The notes below the pieces were generated by a model. That model made no database searches. It was not told where the DNA came from and saw nothing but the letters and a program-made list of their open reading frames with translations. This document shows positions 53,310 through 64,000 of a stretch of DNA of 64,000 nt, piece after piece. This stretch comes from Hyposmocoma kahamanoa. Lineage: Eukaryota > Arthropoda > Insecta > Lepidoptera > Cosmopterigidae. How positions within the stretch are numbered: position 1 is the stretch's first letter; every line of letters begins with the position of its first letter. The position numbers and the translations under genes are program-made. The DNA lies in contig NW_020654289.1 of the NCBI RefSeq assembly GCF_003589595.1, positions 8,246,096 through 8,310,095 on the forward strand. The letters are read 5' to 3'.

Positions 53310-56300
53310 ATGGAATTAGTGAGTATCGACAAATTACATTGCACCTATTTTCAAAGTTGGGCTTGTGACCATTTTTGTTCCAGAAGGAACTAACCTCTTC
53401 GACCAATGTAAATTACTCTTACGTCGCTGTTGAGCGTGATGATAATGAGCCTTCATTGTCACGATTATCAATATGCGACTACATCAGCTGTCATCAGGAC
53501 ACCGTGCGCGAAATGGCGACAGCGTTTCTGGCATACTGTTACGCGTGTTATAAAAGAATCGTGATGCGAACGTTAGAGCTCAATGTAAACACAGCTGGTT
53601 CACGCTACAATGGTCATGATTTTATCAATTACACATAATTATATCCATGTAGCCGACACAGCGTCGCAGCTGCATTTTCTAACCCAACCTACCTGCTACT
53701 TTTACTAAGTATCAGGTAGGTTGTCATTCTTGCCAAAATTCCCTATTTGGCTAATAGGGCAATTAATACTTACCATACTGTAAAACCTTTAACAAGTATA
53801 ACACCGATAATGACTTTGATTTATTTGCGTCTAGCACTGCATCTATAAAGAGAACTGTGGGTTTGAATTATTTTAAAAACTAGTAAATATTTTAGATATG
53901 GTGGGTGGGTATGCTCGAATTATAAGTAGGTATATAAATCTTATTATGTTGAATATATGTATGTATTAAATAGTATAGTTGGATATGTATATATTTACGT
54001 CGTTAATATTATTATTGGACTTAAACTAAATTAACTAAAGAGTAGTAACCAAGTACCAAGTAACTAAAGTGTATATGCGTATGCGTATGTAGGATTAGCA
54101 ATTAGTGTTAACATATGTTTTGTATTTAGATTTTCATATGTGGAGGTTTTTAATAGGCTTATAAGTTTACATTTAGTTTTCAAATTAATATTAAAGAATT
54201 CTGTAAACCTTCCTAAGAATAAATAAATAAATACAAATGCAGGAGAGATACATCATGACATGAAATAACCACTACATGATTCAAATAATGAATGAAATGA
54301 TAAATATTTTACTTTAGAAGTGACTACAGTGAAGCTGGTCTTATCCCAATATTTAACCTGTTTTGTCCAAAATCTTACTGCAACCAAGTAAATTTTATAG
54401 TCATAGTTTTGTATCAAATAAATATTGCGTTAATTGCAGTTACAGGGCGGCGACACGAGCATACTGCAGCTGCTGCAGCCGCCGGCGCCGCTGGTCGCAC
54501 CACCGCCGCCGCTGCCCGCGCCGGGTGAGTATTCTCCCATGGGTCAGCCATGACCATGACAGAAGCAGGTGCCGAGCCCTCTAACGCCGATGGCGTCTGC
54601 TCGCTGTTGCAGGCGCTCGCATCGCCGGAGCTGCCGCCCGCCAGCCCGCACCGCGCCGCTGCCGCCCCGACCTCCTCCGAATCTCGATCAGTGATCGTGT
54701 TCTGCTTTCTGTTTCAGGCTAGATATAAGTTAGGTTTTCGGTTCACGTTTAGCGCACCCCGGCGCTGACGCACGCCGTCGGCGGAGTCGCAGCCGGCCTC
54801 AGCACAATGTACCTACCTTCCTATATGCGCCCCAAGCGCAGCATGAATGGGGCCGCCCGAGGCCCGTGGCGCACCCTCGTCTGCCGCAATCCGCCCTAAG
54901 ACCTTTTAGTGAAAAAGAGAATATAGAGAGAGTTGCGAGTGAAAGAGCGAGAGAGGGCTCAAAGGGTGGACGCCGACGACGAGGCAAGCGGCGGCTAAGG
55001 GCGGCGGAGAGACTGAGCGAGTGCCCGACGACTGCCTGCTCCGCAAACTGCGCAGCCCCCCACTCACCAGCGCTCTGTTGCAGGTACCGCACCCGCACCA
55101 CCCGCCGGCGACTTCATTACCGCGCCCATCTACGACTTGCAGCAAGTGGGCGACGTATACACAGGTGTGTACCGCGACGACACCACAAGTGACGCTGCAC
55201 TCACGGCGGCACTCACGTTAATGGTGACGGATCGTGTTACAGGGCCGGGCGCCAAATGCTCAACGCTGCCGGCCATCCTGGGCGGCACAATGCCCCGACT
55301 GTCAACAGAACAAGCGGACGCCGTCACGCGCGCCAAGAAGTACGCCATGGAACAGAGCATCAAGATGGTTCTCATGAAGCAGACGTTGGCACACCAGCAA
55401 CAGCAGATGGCTACTCAACGCACTCAGGTGCAGCGCCAGCAGGCGCTTGCGCTCATGTGCAGGTACTCCTCTAATACTGCTTAGTTTTTCACTGCGTATA
55501 AGAGCGTGATGCGGCTGTGATGAGCGCGATATGTGAGGTTCCCGCCACGAACCGTCTCCGGCTGTGCGCTGGTCGAGCCTGTGATTCACCAGCTGAAAAG
55601 ATCTGAGCTGCAACACGATTCGCGCATGAAGTATGAAAGTTCGCTTGTTGTACAACATGAATGTTATCATTGCAGGGTGTATGTGGGCTCGATATCATTC
55701 GAGCTGAAAGAAGACACGATCAGGCAGGCATTTCTGCCATTTGGGCCCATCAAGTCCATTAACATGTCGTGGGACCCGGTGACGCAAAAGCATAAAGGCT
55801 TCGCGTTCGTCGAGTACGAGATCCCCGAGGCAGCACAACTTTCGCTCGAGCAGATGAATGGCGTCATGCTTGGCGGCAGGTAAGGGCCACACCTGGTTTG
55901 CCCAGACGACAGTACTGTCATATATTGATTAAATTTTGTTAAATATTGTTATATTGTGTTTGTCTTCACAGGAACATTAAAGTGGTGGGAAGGCCTTCAA
56001 ATATGCCCCAAGCGCAAGCCGTTATCGACGAGATCCAAGAAGAAGCCAAACAGTATAATCGCATCTACGTCGCTTCCATCCACCCTGAGCTCACCGAAGA
56101 CGACATTAAGAAGTGAGTCTAATAATTTATCATGGCTTTTGACCTGTAAACATAGTTTACTTCTGAAATAAACAAGGGCCCCAAATTCCAAATGATGGAA
56201 TCCAATTTGACAAACAGTCAACATTGTCTTGGTGTTGTTTGTTTCAAGGTGATGAACTAAGTTTACAGGGTTTTAAATCTTGACCCAGAATCAAAACACA

Positions 56301-58899
56301 TCATGTTCCACAAAAAAGTGTAATAGCACTGATTGTGTTCCTACTGTATATAAATGACATAGACATAACAAATCAACAATCTATGTTGACAACATATCAA
56401 TAATAATATAAAGAAAACAATAGTTAGGAACCATGAGCTAGACATATATAATGCAATTGACAAAATAATGCAATGACTGCAATCAAATATTCTGAATATT
56501 AACTTAAACTAATTATATCAAATTATTAAATCAAAACATAGTAGGAAGCGTCAACAAGAAAAAATTTTTGGTCTACCATATCAAGACTAAACTGGAAAAT
56601 TCGAATATATCTGCCAGCACCCATAAGTTTGTGATGCCTTAAAAAAGAAAATATAAAGAAATATGCCACAAACTGCATGTAGGGCTTATAGTCCATACTA
56701 CGTTACGATCTTATGGTCGTAGTATCTGTATCGTTCCGTACTTCATGATACAAAGCTTTTGAGTGCTATTTAATATGTGAGTAACATGAATATATAGCCA
56801 TAGTTTTATGTTGTATTTTAATTATAACGTTTGTTGTGTCCGTTCCTTTTTGTTTATTAAATTTTCATACATGTGATGTGGTTGCACAGCGTGTTCGAGG
56901 CGTTTGGGCCGATCACTTACTGCAAGTTGGCGTACGGTTCGTCTGCGCACAAGCACAAAGGCTACGGCTTCATTGAGTACGCCACTCTGCCCGCCGCACT
57001 GGAAGCCATCGCATCCATGAATCTGTTCGACCTGGGCGGGCAGTATCTACGCGTGGGCCGCGCCATTACGCCTCCCAACGCACTAGCCGGCCCGCCGGCC
57101 CCGCAGGCCATGCCCACAGCCGCCGCAGTGGCTGCCGCTGCCGCCACCGCCAAGATACAGGTACGACCACCTCCAACCGTGTCAGGTTCTCCCATACGAA
57201 CGCAGCATTGTTAACATGGTATATGTGAACACAGGCCATGGACGCGGTGGCACAAAACGCGGTGACGCTGGGCTTGACCAAGCTGAATGCGCTAGGCGTG
57301 CCGCCGGCTGCGGCACTGCCTACACTGGCGGCCGCGCTGCCTTCGGCTATCCCCGCGGCGTTGCCTGTGACACTTCCAGTGACGTTGCCCGCGGCTCTAC
57401 CTGCGCTTCCCGCAGTGTTACCCGGCGTGGCCACTATTCCGGTGGCGCTGCCCACCGCCCTAGGCGCCAACATCCCTCCGCCGGGCGTGGTCATCCCTCC
57501 GCCGCCAATGACCGCGCGGCTGCACCACCACAAAGTGAGTAACTTTTCAGGCCACTGAAAACCTTCACAATAAAATTTCTATAGTTTCCCAATTAGAACG
57601 AGCCGAATCTGTTGCAGAACGAGGCGCCTCCGCCGCCGCCCGCGCCCCTGCCGCCTCTGCCCCCGGGCGGGGCCAGCGCGGGCGAGGGTCAGCAGGCGGC
57701 GCTGCAACGCAAGCTGCTGGAGTCGTCGCCCGACACACTGCAGCAGCAGGAGTCCATATCCATCTCGGGCCAGTCGGCGCGGCACCTGGTGATGCAGCGC
57801 CTCATGCGGCGGCGCGAGTCGCGCACGCTGCTGCTGGCCAACATGGTCTCGGCCGACGAAGTGGACGACGCTCTGCACCACGAGATCCAGGAGGAGTGCA
57901 GCAAGTGGGGCGTCGTCGAGCGGCTCGTCATATACAACGAACGTCAGACCGAAGACGATGACCCGGCGCACGCGCAAGTCAAGATCTTTGTGCAATTCGC
58001 GGAGCCCGCCGGTATGGATTTAAACATTGCTTTGGTTCAATTTACATTGTCGCAGAACGGAGTGGAAACAAATTTTGTAACGAAATCGTACATTAGCATA
58101 AATAACATTATGTTAATTGCATAACGTACAAACTAGATACGGTAGCTGCGGGAATTATCGAGACTGCGATAATCCTCCAGAAGACGCGCGATCGCTTTTC
58201 GACTCGTACTTAGTTTTGTGTATTACAAAGAAAAAAATACAATGGAAGCCTTAAGCCTCGATAATTATTGGAACCGCTGTCGCCAAAACTCACACGTACA
58301 TAATTGACATTAATAATGATTGATCGTAATTTCAAATTTAAAAACAAATAACAAATTCTGGACTGTTAATATAATTTAAACTTTACCTAGCTGGCATATC
58401 GTTGAAAGTTCAACACCGTTTTATATTTTTTATTTTATTTTGAAATTTCATTTAATGTGCTGCCATGTAACGGTTAATAGCTGAACGACGACGAATTCGA
58501 GATGTTTATTTAGTTCTCCTAAAAGAAGCGACCATATTGCAGTGGTATAAGACCACCATAATATTACAATTGCGACTATCGTTTTTGCACTACAATTTTC
58601 GAGGTTTACACGACCGTAATATACAAAGCGAAAATGGCGGACTGGCGGAAATCCGCGGACTATTGGCACACGTGGTACGCAAGCTAAGCGCTTCTACTCT
58701 ATTTATTATTCTGTGTCTCACATAGATGGTTTTGAAACTTTATAATTCGCGAGGCAAAACGAATGTTTAACTTCCGGATCGGTTTACAGAGGCGCGTGCA
58801 GCGGCAGGCGCTCTCAACGGACGCTACTTCGGCGGCCGCACAGTGCGCGCGCAGCTCTACGACCAAGATCTCTTCGACCACGAGGACCTCTCCGGCTAG
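53310..58899 (+). CDS. PUF60: PUF60 / half pint, poly(U)-binding splicing factor
   Basis: Coding exons are 53310-53318 (proposed), 54440-54524, 55084-55164, 55243-55462, 55676-55879, 55972-56112, 56890-57160, 57235-57534, 57618-58011 and 58790-58899. All borders are GT-AG and in phase, giving about 604 aa. [20 protein letters not shown] precedes RRM1 (residues 133-207, [19 protein letters not shown]). RRM2 (230-307) starts [17 protein letters not shown] and has HKGYGFIEY. Then come Ala/Pro-rich linkers and a UHM (507-604) with [13 protein letters not shown] and the GRYF motif (Arg580-x-Phe582) that binds ULM tryptophans in partners such as SF3b1. PUF60 works with U2AF at 3' splice sites in the nucleus. 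Length is near fly Hfp. From exon 3 on the identification is firm. The three-residue first exon (ATG GAA TTA|GTGAGT) is inferred from phase and a good start context. Confidence 0.93.
53384..53638 (+). CDS. Unrecognised small ORF or alternative exon in PUF60 intron 1
   Basis: After a good acceptor (TTTTTGTTCCAG at 53383) the frame is open for 84 codons to TAA. It starts [20 protein letters not shown] and contains [10 protein letters not shown] and AYCYACYKR. In phase 0 it can join the proposed PUF60 first exon (MEL) or the signal-peptide-like exon at 52757. No family is recognised. It may be an alternative terminal exon, a small gene, or chance. Confidence 0.25.
   Translation, partial: KELTSSTNVNYSYVAVERDDNEPSLSRLSICDYISCHQDTVREMATAFLAYCYACYKRIVMRTLELNVNTAGSRYNGHDFINYT
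53640..54435. other. No gene seen; PUF60 intron 1 remainder
   Basis: This is AT-rich sequence with an (AAAT)n run at 54220-54233 and no supported exon. Confidence 0.4.
55165..55242 (+). other. PUF60 in-frame 78-nt intron
   Basis: Donor ACAG|GTGTGT and acceptor GTGTTACAG|GG bound 78 nt without a stop in the reading frame. Removing it restores [20 protein letters not shown], which parallels the fly Hfp stretch GDV-FGPG-LLG. Keeping it would add 26 residues. Confidence 0.75.
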
Positions 58900-59332
58900 C
58901 GCCGCTCTCAGCCACGCCTTCACAGCGCCCACACTCGTTCGTCGCTCATATAGCGCATGTTGCCTGATATGATCCGCGGGAGTACACTCAAGCTGAGACG
59001 AATCAAATACCTGCGGTACTAGGCTGCGCTGACTTTATCCATTGTGATACATAAAATAATATCTTAAATCGATAGCGGCGCATAAGCTCGTATGTATTGT
59101 AACATATATTTTTATTTACCACGGTGAGCCGCTGGTCTTAGCGCGCCGATGATGACTATTGTGACGAATGTTTACGACGAAATTAATCATTAGGGATGTA
59201 ACTAAATAAGGACATTTGTAATTTAAGTTAGCTTAATACTTAATTTAATTTGAATGAAGCTGAAGATGAAATGAAGTAAATTGTTATGCGACTAATTTTC
59301 GTTTCATTACCAGTATACATTAGCATAGTAGC

Positions 59333-59338
59333 AATAAA
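59333..59338 (+). terminator. PUF60 poly(A) signal
   Basis: AATAAA lies 434 bp past the stop codon, followed by a T-rich GTTTATTTATATTTG stretch. It is the first canonical hexamer after the last exon. Confidence 0.55.
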
Positions 59339-59531
59339 AGCCTGTATTGCGTTTATTTATATTTGTAGATAAAATCTGTTTATTTAGTATTCAAACAGAA
59401 GTTTCGAAATGTCAACTACAGTGAAAGCAATATATTTATCTGTGAGTTGTGTTATCTTTTCTTTCGCACCAATGTTCGAAAGCGTTCTCTTACAAAAATA
59501 CGTCGAATACCAGTGATATTCAAGCATAGAG

Positions 59532-59808
59532 GCCCTTTCAGACTAAGCTATATTCGCTAGCGAATAATACCGTGCAGTGCCTGACGGGAGTCAGGTATTT
59601 GATGAAGTTCCGCGGCTAGCGCGAAACAGGAAGACCGTATCTACAGTTATTTTTTCGCGGTATCTTTCGCTTGATTTGCAAAACAGGTTTCGCATTGCAT
59701 CATCCCTCCGCAAGTCAATGACGATTACTTCACTTAATAATAAATGATATTAATAATGTATTTCGCTAGCCATAACAATAGCGATATCCGCTTTGGTGTG
59801 AACACTAG
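59532..59808. mobile_element. Possible MITE
   Basis: CCCTTTCAGACTAAGCTATA and, near the other end, GCGATATCCGCTTTGGTGTG are weakly complementary. The interior has several TTCGCTAGCGAA-type palindromes. Support is weak. Confidence 0.35.
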
Positions 59809-59833
59809 AAATACCGCATATCCACTGGGATTT

Positions 59834-60140
59834 AGGATCGTATTCCAAAACTATTCAATGCTCAAGTCAGGATCTGAGTATGATTTAAAGCACTAGAAAT
59901 CATACTCAATGCCTTGCCATTAGTGTCGTATTTCCAGTGCTTGAAATCATACTCAGATCCTGACTTGTCGTTCTAGAATACGACCCTTAGGATCGTATTC
60001 TAGAACTCTACTCAATGCTCAAGTCGGGATTGCACTGGAAATACGACTCTAATGGCAGGGACTTGAGTATGATATCGAGTGCTTTAAACCATACTCAAAC
60101 CCTGACTCGAGCATTGAGTAGAGTTCTAGAATACAACCCT
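59834..60140. mobile_element. Two tandem fold-back MITEs
   Basis: Two palindromic units of about 153 bp (59834-59986 and 59987-60140) stand head to tail. Each begins AGGATCGTATTC and ends with its near complement (GAATACGACCC and GAATACAACCC). Inner arms share CAATGCTCAAGTC and GACTCGAGCATTG-type blocks. Confidence 0.75.
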
Positions 60141-61605
60141 AAGATACCCACACTGGTAGCGAATAACGCGTACATCATTCTATAATATCATTGTCACGTA
60201 TATGTAAATAATACAAGTACTGCAAACTCTAGCGTGAGAACAGACAGGCCGGATTTTTTATTAATTTATTTTAGGAAGGTTTACAGCTGTAAGTTAAAGA
60301 TGGTGTATCTAAACAATATAAAAAAAGTCTATTACAAACAGTGTTGGGCGTTAATCAATTAAATTTCAATCAGATTAAAAAATCAATTCAATTGAAATCA
60401 ATTGCGACACGTCGCAAAGGGATACGATTCAAAAATCATGTCTCGTGTCTTCTCGAGAATGCCACATAAATCTAGGCACGATCGTAATAAGTTCAAAAAC
60501 GTTGCAAGCGCCATATTCTGGACGAATTAAAAGTACACGTCGTCGACACGTTTTGTCAACATCGTGATGGTCGAGTTGTGAGTGAAATAATATCAATACA
60601 TTTAAATACAAACACACAAGTTGATTAAAAACTTCATTATATTTCTCCAAGGCTATTCATAAAAACTAAAGATCGAAATAAATGCGTTCACAACAGTATA
60701 TTTTACATAATTCAAATTATATTACAATATTTTAAACATCAAAGCTAAATAATTTATATATAATATAACACCTATAACTAATTTACAACTAAAATCTTCA
60801 TGGTATGGGAAACAAATAAAATGCGACAATTAGTATAGCCGCGAGTACATATATATAAATAAATATTAGGATCAAACTACAAGTTCCTGTTTGACTCTGT
60901 AACATCGCGGAAGTGCTAGTTTACTTTTAAAATAAATTTTCATGTCATCAGCAGTGGTAACTGGTTCTTTAAACTTTACGCAATATGGGATGAGTTCAAC
61001 TCTTACCTGTCAGCTTTTATATATCAGACAACATCAGCACCAGACGTGTCCACATTGAAAATAAATGTATAAAAACCGCTTATCGAACGCGGAATTCATG
61101 AATTAAGTTTAATTTTTTAATATTGATTAATAATGTAAAAAAATGAAACAATAATATTTTTAAATTGCTTTTTACAAACAGCACAATTATTCGAGATTAG
61201 TATTATAAAAGCTCCTTTTACAAATTTTATAAAATGTTCGAAGGTAACTTTTTTTCTGAAACCTTACAGGCTTTACAATTATTTTAGTAAATAATAGTCT
61301 GCACCACAAGCACACCGCATTGGAGAGATATCAAACAAAACACGTATTTTTGCTAGGTGCGTACTGGTCAATTTTCACTCCATTATATTTAGTATCATTA
61401 ATTACAAAATATATAATTAATAAGTGGTATAACTACCAAAAGTATAATTTCATTGTGATAGTAAAACCTTCAATATAACAAACATTAGTATAATGATTAG
61501 ATAATATAATAAATTAATGGTATAAATTTTACCAATAGGTGTAATGTACTAAATTCTATAACACGTTATTTCGTAATTTAGAATTGCGAGTTGACGCACC
61601 AGACC
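60141..61605. other. No gene seen
   Basis: This is AT-rich sequence. A local CAATTCAATTGAAATCAATTG palindrome-like patch lies near 60390. There is no supported exon. Confidence 0.4.
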
Positions 61606-61608
61606 GCG

Positions 61609-61651
61609 TGTATTATAAAATATAACCCCAGGGGTTATATTTTATAATACA
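61609..61651. repeat. Perfect 43-bp palindrome
   Basis: TGTATTATAAAATATAACCC plus C (61609-61629), a central A, and the exact reverse complement (61631-61651). The loop would be a single base, so in DNA it can form a long hairpin or cruciform. Confidence 0.95.
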
Positions 61652-61811
61652 TTATTTCAATGAATGTTGTAATTGAAATTATTATATACGTTATAATTTG
61701 TTATATTATCGGATAATACTATTTATCATTATCCATACAAATATTTGGGTAAATTTTCATGTTAGTTGTTACTACCTGAGTTCGGTGGCATTTTCACAAT
61801 TTATATATTCT

Positions 61812-62096
61812 AGAATGACGGGAAGAACAGTTCGTGCGCCTGGTGGTAAGCGACACACCTATCCATAACAGTTGCAGTGCCACTCAGAACTTTAATTCGC
61901 AAAGGTTTTAGAGGCTCTGCCAGTGCGCCTGTCGCCCTGAGACATAAATTGATCAGTCCCATATGCCTGTAATTTCACCAGCACCCTTATCCTTTCACAC
62001 CGAAACGCAGTATAACTCACATTACTGCTTGGCGGCAGAAATAGGTAAGGTGGCAGTATTTCCCTGGACGAACTCTTTCACAAGGAGCTGTACTGC
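61812..62096 (-). repeat. Retroposon family A, minus orientation
   Basis: It runs from AGAATGACGGGAAGAACAG to CACAAGGAGCTGTACTGC. It is full length apart from the lost A-rich tail. Confidence 0.85.
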
Positions 62097-62099
62097 AAA

Positions 62100-63960
62100 G
62101 TATGATTTAATATTAAAGTGTAGTATCCTGAAATATTATTTAATATTTCACGATAATCCGAATACTTAAGTAATAAAAATTGGCACCGAAATTAGGTATG
62201 GAAAACTAACCTAAAAATTACCAATTTAATATAGGTATATATTCTTATATCCCTTGAGCGTTACCCAAGAATAATATGCCATTTGTTGTTATATCGAATG
62301 TACTGCACCCAATTTTACCACAGTCGCAAAGTACATTTGGCTTCGCAATTGTCGGGTAAAAACATATATTATGAAAAAAATGTAAAAACTGTTTTGCGTT
62401 ATTTTACCTTTATACCGATATTACTTTTTAAACTATAACCATTCTATATTTTGTGCTCTACATAATTGTGTACGTAGTAATGAGAATTTAATATTAAAAA
62501 CAGTCACTTTAATTATACGGCCCAGTCATCTGTGACGTCTATACGGCCCGTAATCATGAATAGATTAGACTACCGGTTGATTGAGCGCGCTCTCAATTAG
62601 ATAAACCCGTCCATTATTCCAGCGTGACAATGGTCGATTTTTTGTAATTTGTCTAGTTAGGTATAAAGTTGTCATTTAAGGCCAGCGCAAACCGGCGGAC
62701 GGGAAAGCGAGGACATTAAATTCAGCAATGTATATTTTATGCTATTCCAATATCAATATGGTATAAATTGCATGCTCTTGAGGCAGACCTCGGAGCATCG
62801 CGGCGGATTTCTCTAATCGTCTCAGAGCATTGAAATTTATGTCTTATTTCAATTGTAATAATATAAAATAAAGCTATCAGCGCAAAAGTGGTGCAACCCA
62901 CATTTATTTAAATTTTCTACAATATTAGATTGAATGATACTTAAAGTACATAATTATTTTACATTTTAAACTATATTCATGTATAAATAAATTGTAAACC
63001 CCCCCCCCCTTAATTGTTTCTCCTAAACTAGATTTAGTCAGTCCGCCGCTCCACGCGTACAGTTCTGACTTTTTGCGACTAGAACCGACTAAATCACGAC
63101 TTTTTTTGGCAATCAGATTTAACCTAGGTGCCGTGGTTATTGAGAAGTATAATGGTGCTGCTGGAATAAGCTTATTCCAGAGTGGACAGTACTTGGTGTA
63201 ACGGGCTGATGTTCGCAACTCGACGTAACGTGGACAGTGAAACACCTTTATAACATTTGAACAGCGGACCGATTAAATGGCAACTTTTTACCTGATTAGT
63301 GAAATTTCAAAAACTGGACTACGTGATGACCGTGTGAAACCCGTTAAGATGCGCGCGCTACCCTTTGCTATATTCATTCGCGGTTGTTCAGGTGTATGAA
63401 TCGTATATCAGAGGTGAATACACTAACTCAGTTACATCAGGTTTCTTAAATGTTTATAAAGTCAATACATTTCGGCCTACTTAGGTAAGAAGACCCACTA
63501 TTATGGTAAATAAGGCCTAAGCTGTATGGCCAATAAAGCCCAGTATACACGTGGTCTTTAATCACTAAGTTTGTTTATAATCTGACTAAATTCTAACCAA
63601 CAGTATGATTTTGTGCGAAAAATTTAATAAATGCCTAACTACATGTTTTATATACACGCCATATTGTAAACAGCTTATGGCACTGAATTAATTGTTGTAC
63701 TATAGATTAATCGTTGTTTTTCTTTGACATTGGAAGATCCTAATCAATAGCACCTGTGTAAAACGCTCAAGTAAACAAGGCAGTTGAGACCCTAAAAGAG
63801 TGGCGTGAGTCACATGAGCTGCAATCCATTAGTTTCGAAATTGCTATTTCGTCGCAATGCTGCTCGTGTGACTACCCTTAGTTTTCGTTAAGGAGTCACC
63901 ACATTAACTGACGCGAAATCGCAATAGACTGGTCAGAAAAAGCTATAGTCACCACACAAT
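62100..63960. other. No gene seen
   Basis: This is mostly AT-rich. There is a run of 11 C at 62999-63009. A minus-strand frame of 106 codons (63245-62925) shows no recognised domain. Confidence 0.35.
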
Positions 63961-63961
63961 A

Positions 63962-64000
63962 AGAGCGGTTTGTGAAACGCGCAATTGCATCGCTACACTT
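63962..64000. mobile_element. Start of a Harbinger-like MITE, cut by window end
   Basis: AGAGCGGTTTGTGAAACGCG and CAATTGCATCGCTACACTT resemble the end and interior of the element at 42132-42399. Confidence 0.35.

Noticed and set aside
54550..55060. Additional PUF60 exons in GC-rich frames (both strands)
   Set aside because: The frames are open because the intron is GC-rich; exon 54440-54524 joins 55084 in phase without them.
57612..58124. PUF60 UHM exon extended to a stop at 58124
   Set aside because: Reading past the donor at 58011 loses the GRYF motif; the exon at 58790 restores the conserved C-terminus in phase.
1..64000. CRISPR array, bacterial operons, rRNA genes or integrated virus
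   Set aside because: No regularly spaced direct repeats, no operon-like gene packing, no rRNA blocks and no viral protein motifs were seen; the window is an insect chromosome segment.

Overview
This is a eukaryotic, AT-rich, intron-bearing and transposon-dense window. It is almost certainly from a lepidopteran insect. Two multi-exon host genes have insect-type products. The dispersed repeats include the CCGACTTCAAAAAAGGAGG family, a 300-bp retroposon with CAGGCGCACGACTTGTTCGT-type ends, and jockey/RTE/CR1-type LINEs, which I recognise as typical of moths and butterflies. There is one 10-N assembly gap at 39912-39921.

Host genes. (1) Minus strand, about 45.8-30.1 kb: a Dpr-like (defective proboscis extension response family) cell-surface protein. 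Four coding exons join in consistent phase: 40624-40585 signal peptide, 33887-33709 and 30737-30533 the two halves of one Ig V domain, 30398-30235 a short tail ending in a hydrophobic GPI-type segment. The predicted protein is 195 aa with one Ig domain, where Dprs usually have two. An untranslated first exon is proposed near 45.77-45.58 kb. (2) Plus strand, 53.3-58.9 kb: PUF60 (half pint), a U2AF-like splicing factor with two RRMs and a C-terminal UHM. About ten coding exons encode about 604 aa. One small intron (55165-55242) is a multiple of three and open in frame. A short unrecognised ORF at 53384-53638 lies in PUF60 intron 1 and could share its first exon.

Mobile DNA, left to right. 0-9.3 kb: small inverted-repeat elements, retroposon family A copies, family B repeats, a tRNA-derived SINE and a TATA box downstream of 177-bp tandem modules. 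9.4-15.7 kb: Penelope-like inverted pseudo-LTRs, a LINE with a C-terminal nuclease-like domain carrying a poly(A) insertion with a 13-bp target duplication, a Transib-like element with a 5-bp duplication, and a Penelope remnant with inverted pseudo-LTRs around the end of its endonuclease ORF. 15-30 kb: more repeats, a 1.44-kb TIR element, LINE ends and a decayed mariner inside a LINE 3'UTR. 30-46 kb, within the introns of the Dpr-like gene: a Tc1-like relic, a hAT-type MITE with an 8-bp duplication, a jockey-type LINE with an intact 336-codon ORF, and two stacks of nested insertions. 47.3-52.4 kb: a Tc1-like transposon split by a 3.9-kb LINE that carries an SGNH-hydrolase-like ORF, an APE endonuclease, an RT and a pentanucleotide tail. 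59.4-64 kb: fold-back MITEs and AT-rich sequence.

I found no CRISPR array, bacterial-type operon, rRNA or convincing stand-alone tRNA gene. No wholly new multi-gene system stands out. The most interesting points are the single-Ig GPI-type Dpr-like protein, the in-frame PUF60 intron, the hammerhead-like cores in the Penelope-type repeats, and the nested transposon structures whose insertion order can be read directly.
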